64,000 nt of DNA, from NCBI RefSeq assembly GCF_008974245.1, contig NZ_BBZI01000016.1, positions 1 to 64,000 of the forward strand, given 5' to 3'. Below are positions 16,386 through 24,934 of this stretch, one piece after another; positions within the stretch are counted from its first letter, which is position 1, and the number at the start of each line of letters is the position of its first letter. Source of the DNA: Streptomyces abyssomicinicus (GTDB lineage: Bacteria > Actinomycetota > Actinomycetes > Streptomycetales > Streptomycetaceae). The notes under the pieces are model-generated. The model made no database searches. It was not told where the DNA came from and saw only the letters and a list, made by a program, of their open reading frames with translations. The position numbers were made by a program, and so were the translations under genes.

Positions 16386-17834
16386 TCAGCGCAGGGCGGC
16401 CGTCGCGGGCTCCTGGCGCGGGGCCAGTTCGTCCTCGACCGTCCGGTTCTTCCCGGCCAGCACGCCGAAGACCATCTGCGGGATCATCAGCGCGGCCATC
16501 AGGGTCAGCGGCAGGGCCCAGCCGCCGCTGTGCTGGTAGAGGACGCCGACCAGCACCGGGCCGGGGATGGAGATCAGGTAGCCGGTGCTCTGCGCGAACG
16601 CCGAGAGGCGGCCGACGCCCTCGCCGGTGCGGGCGCGCATGCCGACCATGGTGAGGGCGAGCGGGAAGGCGCAGTTGGCGAGGCCCAGCAGCACCGCCCA
16701 GAGCCAGGCCCCGGCGGCCGGGGCGAGGATCAGGCCCGCGTACCCGGCGAGCCCGCTGACCCCGAGGGCGATGACGATCGGGCCCTGGTGGGGCAGCCGG
16801 GCGGCCATCCGCGGGATGACGAAGGAGAGCGGGACGCCCATCACCATGCTCACGGCGAGCAGCACGCCGGCCGTACCGGCGGAGACCCCGGCGTCGCGGA
16901 AGATCTGGGCGAGCCAGCCCATGGTGACGTAGGCGCAGGTGCTCTGGAGGCCGAAGAAGACGGCGAGGGCCCACGCGGTGCGGCTGCGGGTGATGCTCCG
17001 CATCGGCGGCCTGGCCGACACCCCGGCCGACCCACCGGCCGGTGCCGGCGCCGGGGCCGGCGTGTGGGCCGCGGCCCGGGCACGACCGCGGGACCGGGGC
17101 GCGGTGCCGAGGCCCCGCTCGCGGCCGCGGGTGCCGTCGCCGGGGCGGTCGCGGTCGCGCAGCAGCGGGAGCCAGACGAGGGCGGCGGCCAGCGCGAGGA
17201 GGGACCACGCGGTCAGGCCCAGGCGCCAGTCACCGCCCAGGGCGCCGGTCAGCGGGACGGTGAAGGCGGCGGCCGAGGAGGTGCCCATGGCCAGCGCCAT
17301 CGAGTAGAGGCCGGTCATCGGGCCGACCCGGTCGGGGAACCGCTCCTTGACGATGACCGGCATGAGGATGTTGCTGACGGCGATGCCCATCAGGGCCAGC
17401 GCGGTGGCCGCGAGCAGCCCGGCGGTGACACCCGTCCAGGGGCGTATCAGCAGGCCCAGGGCGATGGCGGCCATGCCGGCGCAGACCACCGCGGCCGCGC
17501 CGAAGCGGCGGGCCAGACGGGGCGCGGCGACGCCGAAGACGGCGAAGCAGAGCGAGGGCACCGAGGTCAGCAGCCCGGCGACGGCGCCGCTCATGCCGAA
17601 GCCCTCGCGGACCTCTTCGAGCAGGGCGCCGAGGCTGGTGACGGCGGGGCGCAGGTTGAGCGCGGCCAGGACCACGGCGGCCACCAGCAGCCGGGTGCGC
17701 CAGGCGTGCGGCACGACGGGGGCGGCGTCCACGCCCAGGCCCGCCTCACCACGGCCGTTGCCGCCGTGGCGGGTGCTCGGCCGCGTGGCCGGGTTCTCGG
17801 TCGCCTCGTATGAGGCACTGCGCCCATCAGACAT
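16386..17834 (-). CDS. MFS transporter, CynX/NimT family
   Basis: 482 aa with about 12 membrane helices in two halves, separated by a charged Arg/Gly/Pro-rich loop of about 60 residues (around 230-290). The segment LNLRPAVTSLGALLEEVREG after helix 1 and the SVPSLCFAVFGVAAPRLARR loop are typical of the CynX/NimT (cyanate permease-like) branch. The natural substrate cannot be told from sequence. ATG 17834 lies 7 nt after a good -10 box and lacks a ribosome site, so the mRNA is probably leaderless. Divergent from, and probably regulated by, the FadR-type gene. Confidence 0.93.
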   Translation of the reverse strand: MSDGRSASYEATENPATRPSTRHGGNGRGEAGLGVDAAPVVPHAWRTRLLVAAVVLAALNLRPAVTSLGALLEEVREGFGMSGAVAGLLTSVPSLCFAVFGVAAPRLARRFGAAAVVCAGMAAIALGLLIRPWTGVTAGLLAATALALMGIAVSNILMPVIVKERFPDRVGPMTGLYSMALAMGTSSAAAFTVPLTGALGGDWRLGLTAWSLLALAAALVWLPLLRDRDRPGDGTRGRERGLGTAPRSRGRARAAAHTPAPAPAPAGGSAGVSARPPMRSITRSRTAWALAVFFGLQSTCAYVTMGWLAQIFRDAGVSAGTAGVLLAVSMVMGVPLSFVIPRMAARLPHQGPIVIALGVSGLAGYAGLILAPAAGAWLWAVLLGLANCAFPLALTMVGMRARTGEGVGRLSAFAQSTGYLISIPGPVLVGVLYQHSGGWALPLTLMAALMIPQMVFGVLAGKNRTVEDELAPRQEPATAALR

Positions 17835-17841
17835 GGAACCA

Positions 17842-17871
17842 TCATAGAATCATGGGATGATTGGCTGTCCA
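17842..17871 (-). promoter_or_regulatory. MFS promoter with embedded AATCAT-GGG-ATGATT operator
   Basis: Reading the minus strand: -35 TGGACA (17871-17866), 18-bp spacer, -10 TATGAT (17847-17842), then 7 nt to the ATG at 17834. A perfect inverted repeat AATCAT-GGG-ATGATT occupies 17848-17862 inside the spacer, an ideal place for a GntR/FadR repressor, whose gene is divergent. Confidence 0.6.
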
Positions 17872-17915
17872 CCCCCACCGGCCCCCGGCCGGCCCGCCTC
17901 GTGCAAAGGTTTGCC

Positions 17916-18593
17916 ATGCCTTTGACCCATCCCCGTCGCTCGGCACTGTCCGAACAGGTGATCGCGGCCCTGCGGACGCAGATCACCTCCGGCGAGTGGC
18001 CGGTCGGCTCACGGATCCCCACGGAGCCGGAGCTGGTGGAGCAGCTGGGTGTGGCCCGCAACACCGTCCGCGAGGCGGTGCGGGCGCTCGCCCACAACGG
18101 GCTGCTGGACATCCGGCAGGGCTCCGGCACGTATGTCGTCGCCACCAGCGAGCTGGCCGGGGTGATGCACCGCCGGTTCGCCGACGCCGATCCCCGGCAC
18201 GTCGCGGAGCTGCGCTCCTCGCTGGAGGCGAGCGCGGCGTCGCTGGCCGCCGAGCGGCGCACCGAGCGGGAGCTGCGGCAGCTCGAGGCGCTGCTGCGCC
18301 GGCGGGACGAGGCGTGGGAGTCGGGGGACGTGGAGGCGTTCGTGACGGCCGACACGGGGTTCCACATGGCGGTGGTGGCCGCCTCCCACAACGACGTGAT
18401 GTCGGCGCTCTACGCGGACCTCGGCGAGGTGCTGCGGGACTGGCTGCGGGGGGACGTGGGGGCGGTGCTCCACCCTGACTCCTACATGGACCACGCCCCG
18501 CTGGTGGAGGCGATCCGGCGCGGTGACGCGGCGACCGCGGCGCGGGAGGCGGCGGACTATCCGCTGTCCTGCCGGCCGGGGCGTGCGGGCTGA
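17916..18593 (+). CDS. FadR-subfamily GntR transcriptional regulator
   Basis: 225 aa from ATG 17916 (AGG 6 nt upstream; GTG 17901 is possible). N-terminal winged HTH: ALSEQVIAALRTQITSGEWP, VGSRIPTEPELVEQLGVARN, TVREAVRALAHNGLLDIRQG, SGTYV. The C-terminal all-helical FCD ligand domain has ELRSSLEASAASLAA, DTGFHMAVVAASHNDVM with a metal-site-type His, and DHAPLVEAIRRGD. Divergent from the MFS permease, and the palindrome between them is the likely operator. The effector is probably the permease substrate (inference). Confidence 0.94.
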   Translation: MPLTHPRRSALSEQVIAALRTQITSGEWPVGSRIPTEPELVEQLGVARNTVREAVRALAHNGLLDIRQGSGTYVVATSELAGVMHRRFADADPRHVAELRSSLEASAASLAAERRTERELRQLEALLRRRDEAWESGDVEAFVTADTGFHMAVVAASHNDVMSALYADLGEVLRDWLRGDVGAVLHPDSYMDHAPLVEAIRRGDAATAAREAADYPLSCRPGRAG

Positions 18594-18707
18594 ACCCGGC
18601 CCGGTCCCCGGGGCCGCGGTGGGCGAGGCGCACGGAGCCGGGTGAGCGACGCGCACGGCCGACGTGTCCGGCTGCGGGAGCGGGCGGTCCGGTCCTAACG
18701 TCGGGGT

Positions 18708-19130
18708 ATGGCGCTTTCCGAGGAAGAACGCGAGGCGTTCCTGTCCGAACCGCTGACGGCGACGCTCGGGGTTGCGGCGGGCCCGGAGCGCGGGCCGCTG
18801 CTGGTGCCCCTCTGGTACGGCTACGAGCCGGGGGGCCTGCCGTGGATCCTGACCGGGCGCGACTCCCGGAAGGCCGCGCTGATCGCGGAGGCGGGACGCT
18901 TCTCGCTGCTGGTGCAGCGGCTGACGCCGACGGTGCGGTACGTGTCGGTGGAGGGGCCGGTCACGGAGACGGTGGCCGCGACGGCGGAGCACGTGCGGGA
19001 GATGGCCGGGCGGTACCTGTCGGGGGCGGCGCTGGAGCGGTACGTGGCGTCGCCCGTGGCCCTGGCGGAGTCCGTGGTGGTGCGGATGCGGCCCGAGCGG
19101 TGGACCTCGTCGGACCTCGGGGCCTGGTAG
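18708..19130 (+). CDS. Pyridoxamine 5'-phosphate oxidase-fold (PPOX/FDOR) protein
   Basis: 140 aa split-barrel flavoprotein-type sequence. It begins with ALSEEEREAFLSEP, typical of the PPOX family, then TLGVAAGPERGPLLVPLWYG, TGRDSRKAALI and FSLLVQRLTPTVRYVSVEGP, and ends with MRPERWTSSDL. These proteins bind FMN, F420 or haem; the cofactor cannot be assigned by eye. No signal peptide. Convergent, with only 7 bp to the next stop. Confidence 0.92.
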   Translation: MALSEEEREAFLSEPLTATLGVAAGPERGPLLVPLWYGYEPGGLPWILTGRDSRKAALIAEAGRFSLLVQRLTPTVRYVSVEGPVTETVAATAEHVREMAGRYLSGAALERYVASPVALAESVVVRMRPERWTSSDLGAW

Positions 19131-19137
19131 CGGGCGT

Positions 19138-19458
19138 TCACCCCGGCCGGTGACTCACCCAGGCCGAGCCGACCTCCTTCCAGCAGCGGCCGGTGAGCTC
19201 CACGCCGCGGGCGGGGGCGGCGTCGGCGGGGGCGCCGTCGCTGTCCACGTCCCACCAGCGGGCGCACTCGATGTGCAGGCGGACCCGGTCGGTGCGGGAG
19301 TGGGGGTTGTGGCAGTGGGCGGTGACCTCCGAGCCGGTGACCTTCACGGCGCAGTCGGCGCCCGACGCGGCCGGTGCGGGGCCCGGGGGTGCGGGCGCGA
19401 GGGTCGCCGCGGCGGCGGTCAGGGCCGCGAGGGCGGCGGGGCGGAAGCGGGGGGTCAT
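19138..19458 (-). CDS. Small secreted protein, unknown
   Basis: 106 aa from ATG 19458, with GGGAGG upstream. The signal peptide (about residues 1-33) is MTPRFRPAALAALTAAAATL followed by an Ala/Pro-rich stretch. The mature part contains four cysteines (DCAV, AHCH, IECARWW, GRCWKEV), enough for two disulfides, and an acidic loop. It resembles short secreted Streptomyces proteins without known function. Confidence 0.75.
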   Translation of the reverse strand: MTPRFRPAALAALTAAAATLAPAPPGPAPAASGADCAVKVTGSEVTAHCHNPHSRTDRVRLHIECARWWDVDSDGAPADAAPARGVELTGRCWKEVGSAWVSHRPG

Positions 19459-19874
19459 CGCGCCTCCCGGGGGTGAGGACGCCCTCAGGTTGCCCCCGCG
19501 CGGGGCTCGGCCGCCTGTGGTGCTCCGCCGAACGGGTGACGCGACCCCGGCCGGGGCGAGTTGCCCGCCCGGGGTGCGCCGGGAGTCCCGCGCGCCGTCG
19601 GACGCGCTGCCGTCGTCCGGGGCCGGCACCGCGCGAGCCGCCGCCTGTGCGGGTGGCGTCCCGTGGACGGCTGGGGCCCCTCGAGGCAGGCCGCCGCGTG
19701 CGCACGCGGCGGCCTGCGCCCACCCGTGCCGCCCCGGCGGCACGACTGCCCGCAGGACGAACCCGGCCCTCCCCACCACCCTGCGCCCGTGGGCGTGGGG
19801 ACGGGCGGAAACGCCGCCGCCCCGGGCCGGGTGGGCGCGGGGCGACGGATGGGTCAGGAAGGGGCGGGCAGGCG
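19459..19874. other. Gene-free stretch with a perfect 32-bp palindrome
   Basis: No gene is supported. A perfect 32-bp palindrome occupies 19686-19717 (arms beginning GCAGGCCGCCGCGTG, centre GTGCGCAC). It may act as a terminator for the leftward fabG-fabI operon, though it lies about 160 bp past the fabI stop. Confidence 0.6.
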
Positions 19875-20642
19875 TTACGCGCCGATCGCGTGCAGGCCGC
19901 CGTCGACGTGGATGATCTCGCCCGTCGTCTTCGGGAACCAGTCGCTCAGCAGGGCGACGACACCGCGCGCGGCCGGCTCCGGGTCCGCCAGGTTCCACTC
20001 CAGCGGGGCCCGCGAGTCCCACACCGAGGCCAGGTCGGCGAATCCGGGGATGGACTTGGCCGCCATGGACCCGATCGGCCCCGCCGAGATCAGGTTGGAC
20101 CGCACGTTCTGCTTGCCCAGGTCACGCGCCAGGTACCGGCTGGTGGCCTCCAGGGCCGCCTTCGCCGGGCCCATCCAGTCGTACTGGGGCCACGCGTACT
20201 GCGCGTCGAAGGTGAGGCCCACCACCGAACCGCCGTTCTGCATCAGCGGCAGGCAGGCCATGGCCAGCGACTTCAGCGAGAACGCCGAGACGTGCATCGC
20301 CGTGGCCACCGACTCGAACGGCGTGTTCAGGAAGTTGCCGCCCAGCGCGTCCTGCGGCGCGAAGCCGATGGAGTGGACGACGCCGTCCAGCGTGCCGAGC
20401 TCCTCGGCGACCACGTCGGCGAGCCGCCCGAGGTGCTCGTCGTTGGTGACGTCCAGCTCGACGACCTTCGTCGGCCTGGGCAGCTTCTTGGCGATCCGCT
20501 CGGTGAGCGTGGGCCGGGGGAAGGCGGTGAGGATGATCTCCGCGCCCTGCTCCTGGGCCAGCTTCGCCGTGTGGAAGGCGATGGAGGACTCCAGCAGCAC
20601 GCCGGTGATCAGGATCCGCTTGCCCTCGAGAATTCCGCTCAT
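19875..20642 (-). CDS. fabI: Enoyl-[acyl-carrier-protein] reductase (NADH), InhA/FabI type
   Basis: 255 aa. The final reduction in each fatty-acid elongation cycle. N-terminal NAD-binding LEGKRILITGVLLESS matches the InhA/FabI nucleotide motif. The SDR-type FabI signature has Y154 and K161 (YDWMGPAKAALE), and SIGFAPQDALGG is typical of InhA orthologues. The C-terminus has TTGEIIHVDGGLHAIGA. It follows fabG by 5 nt, so the two are co-transcribed, as in mycobacterial mabA-inhA. Cytosolic; target of isoniazid/triclosan-type inhibitors in related organisms. Confidence 0.97.
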   Translation of the reverse strand: MSGILEGKRILITGVLLESSIAFHTAKLAQEQGAEIILTAFPRPTLTERIAKKLPRPTKVVELDVTNDEHLGRLADVVAEELGTLDGVVHSIGFAPQDALGGNFLNTPFESVATAMHVSAFSLKSLAMACLPLMQNGGSVVGLTFDAQYAWPQYDWMGPAKAALEATSRYLARDLGKQNVRSNLISAGPIGSMAAKSIPGFADLASVWDSRAPLEWNLADPEPAARGVVALLSDWFPKTTGEIIHVDGGLHAIGA

Positions 20643-20647
20643 GTCGA

Positions 20648-21367
20648 TCAGTGACCCATGCCCAATCCGCCGTCAACGGGGATGACGGCTCCAGTGATGT
20701 ACGACGCCTCGTCCGAGGAGAGGAAGCGCACCACGCCGGCGATCTCCTCGACCGCCGCGTACCTGCCCAGCGGGATCTTGGACAGGAGGTCGTCGCGCGT
20801 CTCCTCGGGGAGGTCGCGCGTCATGTCGGTGTCCACGAAGCCGGGGGCGACGACGTTGAAGGTGATGCTGCGCGAGCCCAGCTCACGGGCGAGGGAGCGC
20901 GCGAAGCCGACCAGCGCGGCCTTGGAGGCCGAGTAGTTGGCCTGGCCCGCCTGGCCGGCGAGGCCCACGACGGAGGAGATCAGGACGACCCGGCCCTTGC
21001 GGGCGCGCAGCATGCCCTTGTTGGCCCGCTTGACCACACGGAAGGTGCCGGTCAGGTTGGTGTCGATGACGGAGGTGAAGTCCTCCTCCGACATGCGCAT
21101 CAGGAGCTGGTCCTTGGTGATGCCGGCGTTGGCCACCAGCACCTCGACCGGCCCGTGCCGCTCCTCGACCTCCTTGTAGGCCTGCTCCACCTGCTCGGAG
21201 TCGGTGATGTCGCAGCGGACGGCGAGGCAGCCGAGGTCGGTGAGCTCGGCCGGCGGTTCGCCGGAGCGGTAGGTGTACGCGACCTTGTCGCCGGCCTGGG
21301 CGAACGCGCGGGCGATGGCGAGGCCGATGCCCCTGTTGCCTCCGGTGACGAGAACCGAGCGGCTCAT
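20648..21367 (-). CDS. fabG: 3-oxoacyl-[acyl-carrier-protein] reductase FabG
   Basis: 239 aa from ATG 21367, preceded by GGGGGA. NADPH-dependent reduction of beta-ketoacyl-ACP. TGGNRGIG at about 8-15, NAGI motif, catalytic S132, Y145 and K149 (ANYSASKAAL), and the C-terminal ITGAVIPVDGGLGMGH typical of mycobacterial MabA orthologues. It forms a two-gene operon with fabI. A 27-bp near-palindrome lies about 130 bp upstream and may be a regulatory site. Confidence 0.97.
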   Translation of the reverse strand: MSRSVLVTGGNRGIGLAIARAFAQAGDKVAYTYRSGEPPAELTDLGCLAVRCDITDSEQVEQAYKEVEERHGPVEVLVANAGITKDQLLMRMSEEDFTSVIDTNLTGTFRVVKRANKGMLRARKGRVVLISSVVGLAGQAGQANYSASKAALVGFARSLARELGSRSITFNVVAPGFVDTDMTRDLPEETRDDLLSKIPLGRYAAVEEIAGVVRFLSSDEASYITGAVIPVDGGLGMGH

Positions 21368-21497
21368 CCGTCCCCCTTCGTGCTGTGTACGAGTTTCCCC
21401 GCCGGGCCGCGTTCCCGCGCCGACCGGCGGCTTCCCCGAAAACCTATCGGTCCGCCCGCCGTCGGGGGCCTTCGGGCACGAACAGCAGCGCACCCCC

Positions 21498-21524
21498 GCC
21501 GACTGTGGGATCCCTACAGTCGGC
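21498..21524. promoter_or_regulatory. 27-bp near-perfect inverted repeat between fabG and tldD
   Basis: GCCGACTGTGGGA (21498-21510) faces TCCCTACAGTCGGC (21511-21524); arms match except for one extra T. It sits in the divergent region of fabG-fabI and tldD and looks like a dimeric-regulator operator; no known family site recognised. The rest of 21368-21863 contains CACCCGTCCG-type low-complexity repeats (about 21630-21690) and no gene. Confidence 0.45.
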
Positions 21525-21863
21525 CTCCCCCGTGCCGGGCACGTGCGCGCCCCGAACGTGCGGAGGACCGGGCGGAGGGCGGCGGACGGTTGTGGCAGCC
21601 CACCAGCGGCCCGCCACTGGCCCGCCGACGGTCCGACACCGGTCCACCACCGGTCCGCCACCCGTCCGTCACCCGTCCGCCACCCGACGTTTCCGGAGCG
21701 GGCCGTGACGCCGGCCCCCGCGGCCCGCTCGGCGCCCCCGCGCGGCGGTCGGCCGGTTCCCCCTCGCGTCGGCCGCGGCCGTCAACTCGCGCGCACGGCA
21801 CGGTCCCCCCGTGGTTCACTGCCCTGTTGTCAGCGCAGTGACCGCCTGAAGGGATGCCACCTC

Positions 21864-23387
21864 GTGCCCCATGAAATCGACCCGTCCTTCCTGGCACTGC
21901 CGTTGAGGGCCCTGGCCGACGCCGCGCTGGCGCGGGCCAGGGCGCTGGGTGCGGATCACGCCGACTTCCGGTTCGAGCGGGTGCGCAGCGCGGCCTGGCG
22001 GCTGCGGGACGCGCGGCCGGCCGGGTCCTCGGACACCACCGACCTGGGGTACGCAGTGCGCGTGGTGCACGGCGGCGCGTGGGGCTTCGCCTCCGGGGTG
22101 GACCTCACCATGGACGCCGCGGCCAAGGTGGCCTCGCAGGCCGTGGCGATGGCCAGGCTGACCGCCAAGGTGATCGCGGCCGCCGGGTCGGACGAGAGGG
22201 TGGAGCTGGCGGACGAGCCGGTGCACGCCGATCGGACCTGGGTGTCGGCGTACGGGATCGACCCGTTCGAGGTGCCGGACGAGGAGAAGTCGGGTCTGCT
22301 GGCCGAGTGGAGCGCCCGGCTGCTCGCCGCCGACGGCGTCGACCATGTGGACGCCTCGCTGCTGACCGTCCACGAGAACAAGTTCTACGCGGACACCGCC
22401 GGCACCGTCACCACCCAGCAGCGGGTCCGGCTGCACCCCCAGTTCAACGCCGTCTCGGTCGACGGGTCGACCGGCGAGTTCGACTCGATGCGCACCCTGG
22501 CGCCGCCCGCCGGACGTGGCTGGGAGTACCTGACCGGCACCGGCTGGGACTGGGCGGCGGAACTCGCCGAGATCCCGGAGCTGCTGCGCGAGAAGATGCG
22601 CGCCCCGAGCGTGAAGGCGGGCGTGCACGACCTGGTCGTCGACCCGTCGAACCTCTGGCTGACCATCCACGAGTCGATCGGCCACGCCACCGAGCTGGAC
22701 CGCGCGCTCGGCTACGAGGCGGCCTACGCGGGCACCTCGTTCGCCACCTTCGACCAGCTCGGCACGCTGAGGTACGGCTCCGAGAAGATGAACGTCACCG
22801 GGGACCGCACCGCCGAGCACGGGCTGGCGACCGTCGGCTACGACGACGAGGGCGTGGCCGGGCAGTCCTGGGACCTGGTCAAGGACGGCGTGCTGGTCGG
22901 CTACCAGCTGGACCGGAGGATGGCGAGGCTGACCGGCTTCGAGCGGTCCAACGGCTGCGCCTTCGCCGACTCCCCCGCCCATGTGCCGGTCCAGCGGATG
23001 GCCAACGTGTCGTTGCTGCCGGACCCGGCGGGGATGTCCACCGAGGATTTGATCGGCGGCGTCGACAACGGCATCTACGTGGTGGGCGACCGGTCGTGGT
23101 CCATCGACATGCAGCGCTACAACTTCCAGTTCACCGGGCAGCGCGCCTACCGGATCAGGGGCGGGCGGCTCGACGGCCAGGTCCGGGACTTCGCCTACCA
23201 GGGCGTCACCCCGCAGTTCTGGGGGTCCATGGAGGCGGTCGGCGGCCCTCAGACCTATGTGCTGGGCGGCGCGTTCAACTGCGGCAAGGCCCAGCCGGGG
23301 CAGATCGCTGCCGTCTCGCACGGCTGCCCGTCAGCACTTTTCCGGGGCGTCAACATCTTGAACACCACGCAGGAGGCCGGTCGATGA
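21864..23387 (+). CDS. tldD: TldD-type metalloprotease subunit
   Basis: 507 aa from GTG 21864 (AAGGGA upstream); starting here matches other actinobacterial TldD proteins. TldD/TldE heterodimers are peptidases that process modified peptides in E. coli. The zinc-site motif HESIGHATELDRAL (HExxxH type) marks the catalytic TldD subunit, followed by GTLRYGSEKMNVTGD and a C-terminal GGAFNCGKAQPGQ. The next gene begins within the TldD stop codon (ATGA), so the subunits are translationally coupled. Substrate in Streptomyces unknown. Confidence 0.96.
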   Translation: MPHEIDPSFLALPLRALADAALARARALGADHADFRFERVRSAAWRLRDARPAGSSDTTDLGYAVRVVHGGAWGFASGVDLTMDAAAKVASQAVAMARLTAKVIAAAGSDERVELADEPVHADRTWVSAYGIDPFEVPDEEKSGLLAEWSARLLAADGVDHVDASLLTVHENKFYADTAGTVTTQQRVRLHPQFNAVSVDGSTGEFDSMRTLAPPAGRGWEYLTGTGWDWAAELAEIPELLREKMRAPSVKAGVHDLVVDPSNLWLTIHESIGHATELDRALGYEAAYAGTSFATFDQLGTLRYGSEKMNVTGDRTAEHGLATVGYDDEGVAGQSWDLVKDGVLVGYQLDRRMARLTGFERSNGCAFADSPAHVPVQRMANVSLLPDPAGMSTEDLIGGVDNGIYVVGDRSWSIDMQRYNFQFTGQRAYRIRGGRLDGQVRDFAYQGVTPQFWGSMEAVGGPQTYVLGGAFNCGKAQPGQIAAVSHGCPSALFRGVNILNTTQEAGR

Positions 23388-24778
23388 GCCCGCGTACCCA
23401 CAAGCCGCACGAGATCGTCGAGCGCGCCCTGGAGCTGTCCCGGGCCGACGCATGCGTCGTGATCGCGGACGAGACGTCGAGCGCCAACCTCCGCTGGGCG
23501 GGGAACGCCCTCACCACCAACGGCGTCACCCGGGGCCGGCACCTGACCGTGATCGCCACGGTCGACGGCAAGGAGGGCACGGCCGCCGGCGTGGTGAGCC
23601 GGGGCGCCGTGACCGCCGACGACCTGGAGCCGCTGGTGCGGGCCGCCGAGGCCGCCGCGCGCGGTGCGGCGCCCGCGGAGGACGCCACCGCGCTGGTCGG
23701 CGGCGAGCCGCACTCCCCCGGTTTCACCGAGGCGCCCGCGGAGACCTCCTCCGCGGTGTTCGACGCCTTCGCCCCGGCACTCGGCGAGGCGTTCGCGCGC
23801 GCCCGGGACGGCGGGCGGGAACTGTACGGCTTCGCCCACCACGAGATGGTGACCAGCTACCTGGGCTCCTCCACCGGCCTGCGGCTGCGCCACGACCAGC
23901 CCAACGGCACCCTGGAGGTCAACGCCAAGTCTCCCGACCGCCTCCGCTCCGCCTGGGCGGGCCGCTCGACGCGGGACTTCACCGACGTGGACCCGGCCGC
24001 CCTCGACGCCGAGCTGGCGCGGCGGCTGGGATGGGCCGAGCGGCAGGTCGACCTGCCCGCCGGGCGGTACGAGACGCTGCTGCCGCCCTCCGCGGTGGCG
24101 GACCTGATGGTCTACCAGCTGTGGTCGTCCTCGGCCCGGGACGCCGCCGAGGGGCGGACGGTGTTCAGCAAGCCCGGGGGCGGCACCCGTGTCGGGGAGA
24201 AGCTGACGGCGCTGCCGCTGACCCTGCGCAGCGATCCCGGTGAGCCCGGGCTCGAGTGCGCGCCGTTCGTGCTGGCGCACTCGTCGGGGGACGACGCCTC
24301 GGTCTTCGACAACGGGCTGCCGGTGTCGGCCACGGAGTGGATCTCCAGCGGCGAGCTGCGCCACCTGACCTCCACGCGGCACAGCGCCGCGCTGACCGGC
24401 CTGCCGGTGACGCCGTCGATCGGGAACCTGGTCCTGGAGGGCGGGGACGACCGGTCGCTGGAGGAGATGGTCGCCGCCACGGAGCGGGGGCTGCTGCTGA
24501 CCTGCCTCTGGTACATCCGGGAGGTCGATCCGGCGACGCTGCTGCTTACCGGGCTCACCCGGGACGGGGTCTACCTGGTGGAGAACGGGGAGGTCACCGG
24601 GGCGGTGAACAACTTCCGGTTCAACGAGTCGCCGGTGGACGTGCTGGGGCGCGCGGTCGAGGCCGGGCGGACGGAGCGGACCCTGCCGCGGGAGTGGAGC
24701 GACTGGTTCACGCGGGCGGCGATGCCCGCGCTGCGGGTGCCGGACTTCAACATGAGTTCGGTGAGCCAGGGCGTCTGA
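23384..24778 (+). CDS. tldE: TldE/PmbA-type partner subunit
   Basis: 464 aa from ATG 23384, overlapping the tldD stop. Same PmbA/TldD fold as its partner but lacking the HExxxH zinc motif, as expected for TldE/PmbA. Conserved late segments include FDNGLPVSATEWISSGELRH, TPSIGNLVLEGGD, GLLLTCLWYIREVDPAT and the C-terminal ALRVPDFNMSSVSQGV. Together with TldD it should form the heterodimeric protease in which TldE shapes the substrate channel. Confidence 0.96.
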   Translation: MSPRTHKPHEIVERALELSRADACVVIADETSSANLRWAGNALTTNGVTRGRHLTVIATVDGKEGTAAGVVSRGAVTADDLEPLVRAAEAAARGAAPAEDATALVGGEPHSPGFTEAPAETSSAVFDAFAPALGEAFARARDGGRELYGFAHHEMVTSYLGSSTGLRLRHDQPNGTLEVNAKSPDRLRSAWAGRSTRDFTDVDPAALDAELARRLGWAERQVDLPAGRYETLLPPSAVADLMVYQLWSSSARDAAEGRTVFSKPGGGTRVGEKLTALPLTLRSDPGEPGLECAPFVLAHSSGDDASVFDNGLPVSATEWISSGELRHLTSTRHSAALTGLPVTPSIGNLVLEGGDDRSLEEMVAATERGLLLTCLWYIREVDPATLLLTGLTRDGVYLVENGEVTGAVNNFRFNESPVDVLGRAVEAGRTERTLPREWSDWFTRAAMPALRVPDFNMSSVSQGV

Positions 24779-24819
24779 GCAGGCCGGGCCGCGGGGGAGC
24801 GGGGCCGCGCAGCGCCGTG

Positions 24820-24862
24820 AGGGGCTGCGTCCCCCGCGCCATAAGGGGCTGCGTCCCCCGCG
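24820..24862 (+). repeat. Direct repeat (19 nt twice) before tyrS
   Basis: AGGGGCTGCGTCCCCCGCG occurs at 24820-24838 and 24844-24862, each copy able to fold as GGGG-CTGCGT-CCCC. TATAAC at 24873-24878 resembles a -10 box for tyrS. Function unknown; could be terminator remnants of tldE or a tyrS regulatory site. Confidence 0.5.
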
Positions 24863-24934
24863 GCCCGGGGCGTATAACCTCGTAGAGGCTGCCGGGACGG
24901 CGGTCGAAGATCGTTTCGAGGAGACACGAGAACC

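Noticed and set aside
21816..23321. Long minus-strand open frame opposite tldD
   Set aside because: Antisense shadow of a clearly recognised TldD gene.
24779..24934. T-box leader before tyrS
   Set aside because: No T-box sequence or specifier hairpin is recognisable in 156 nt.
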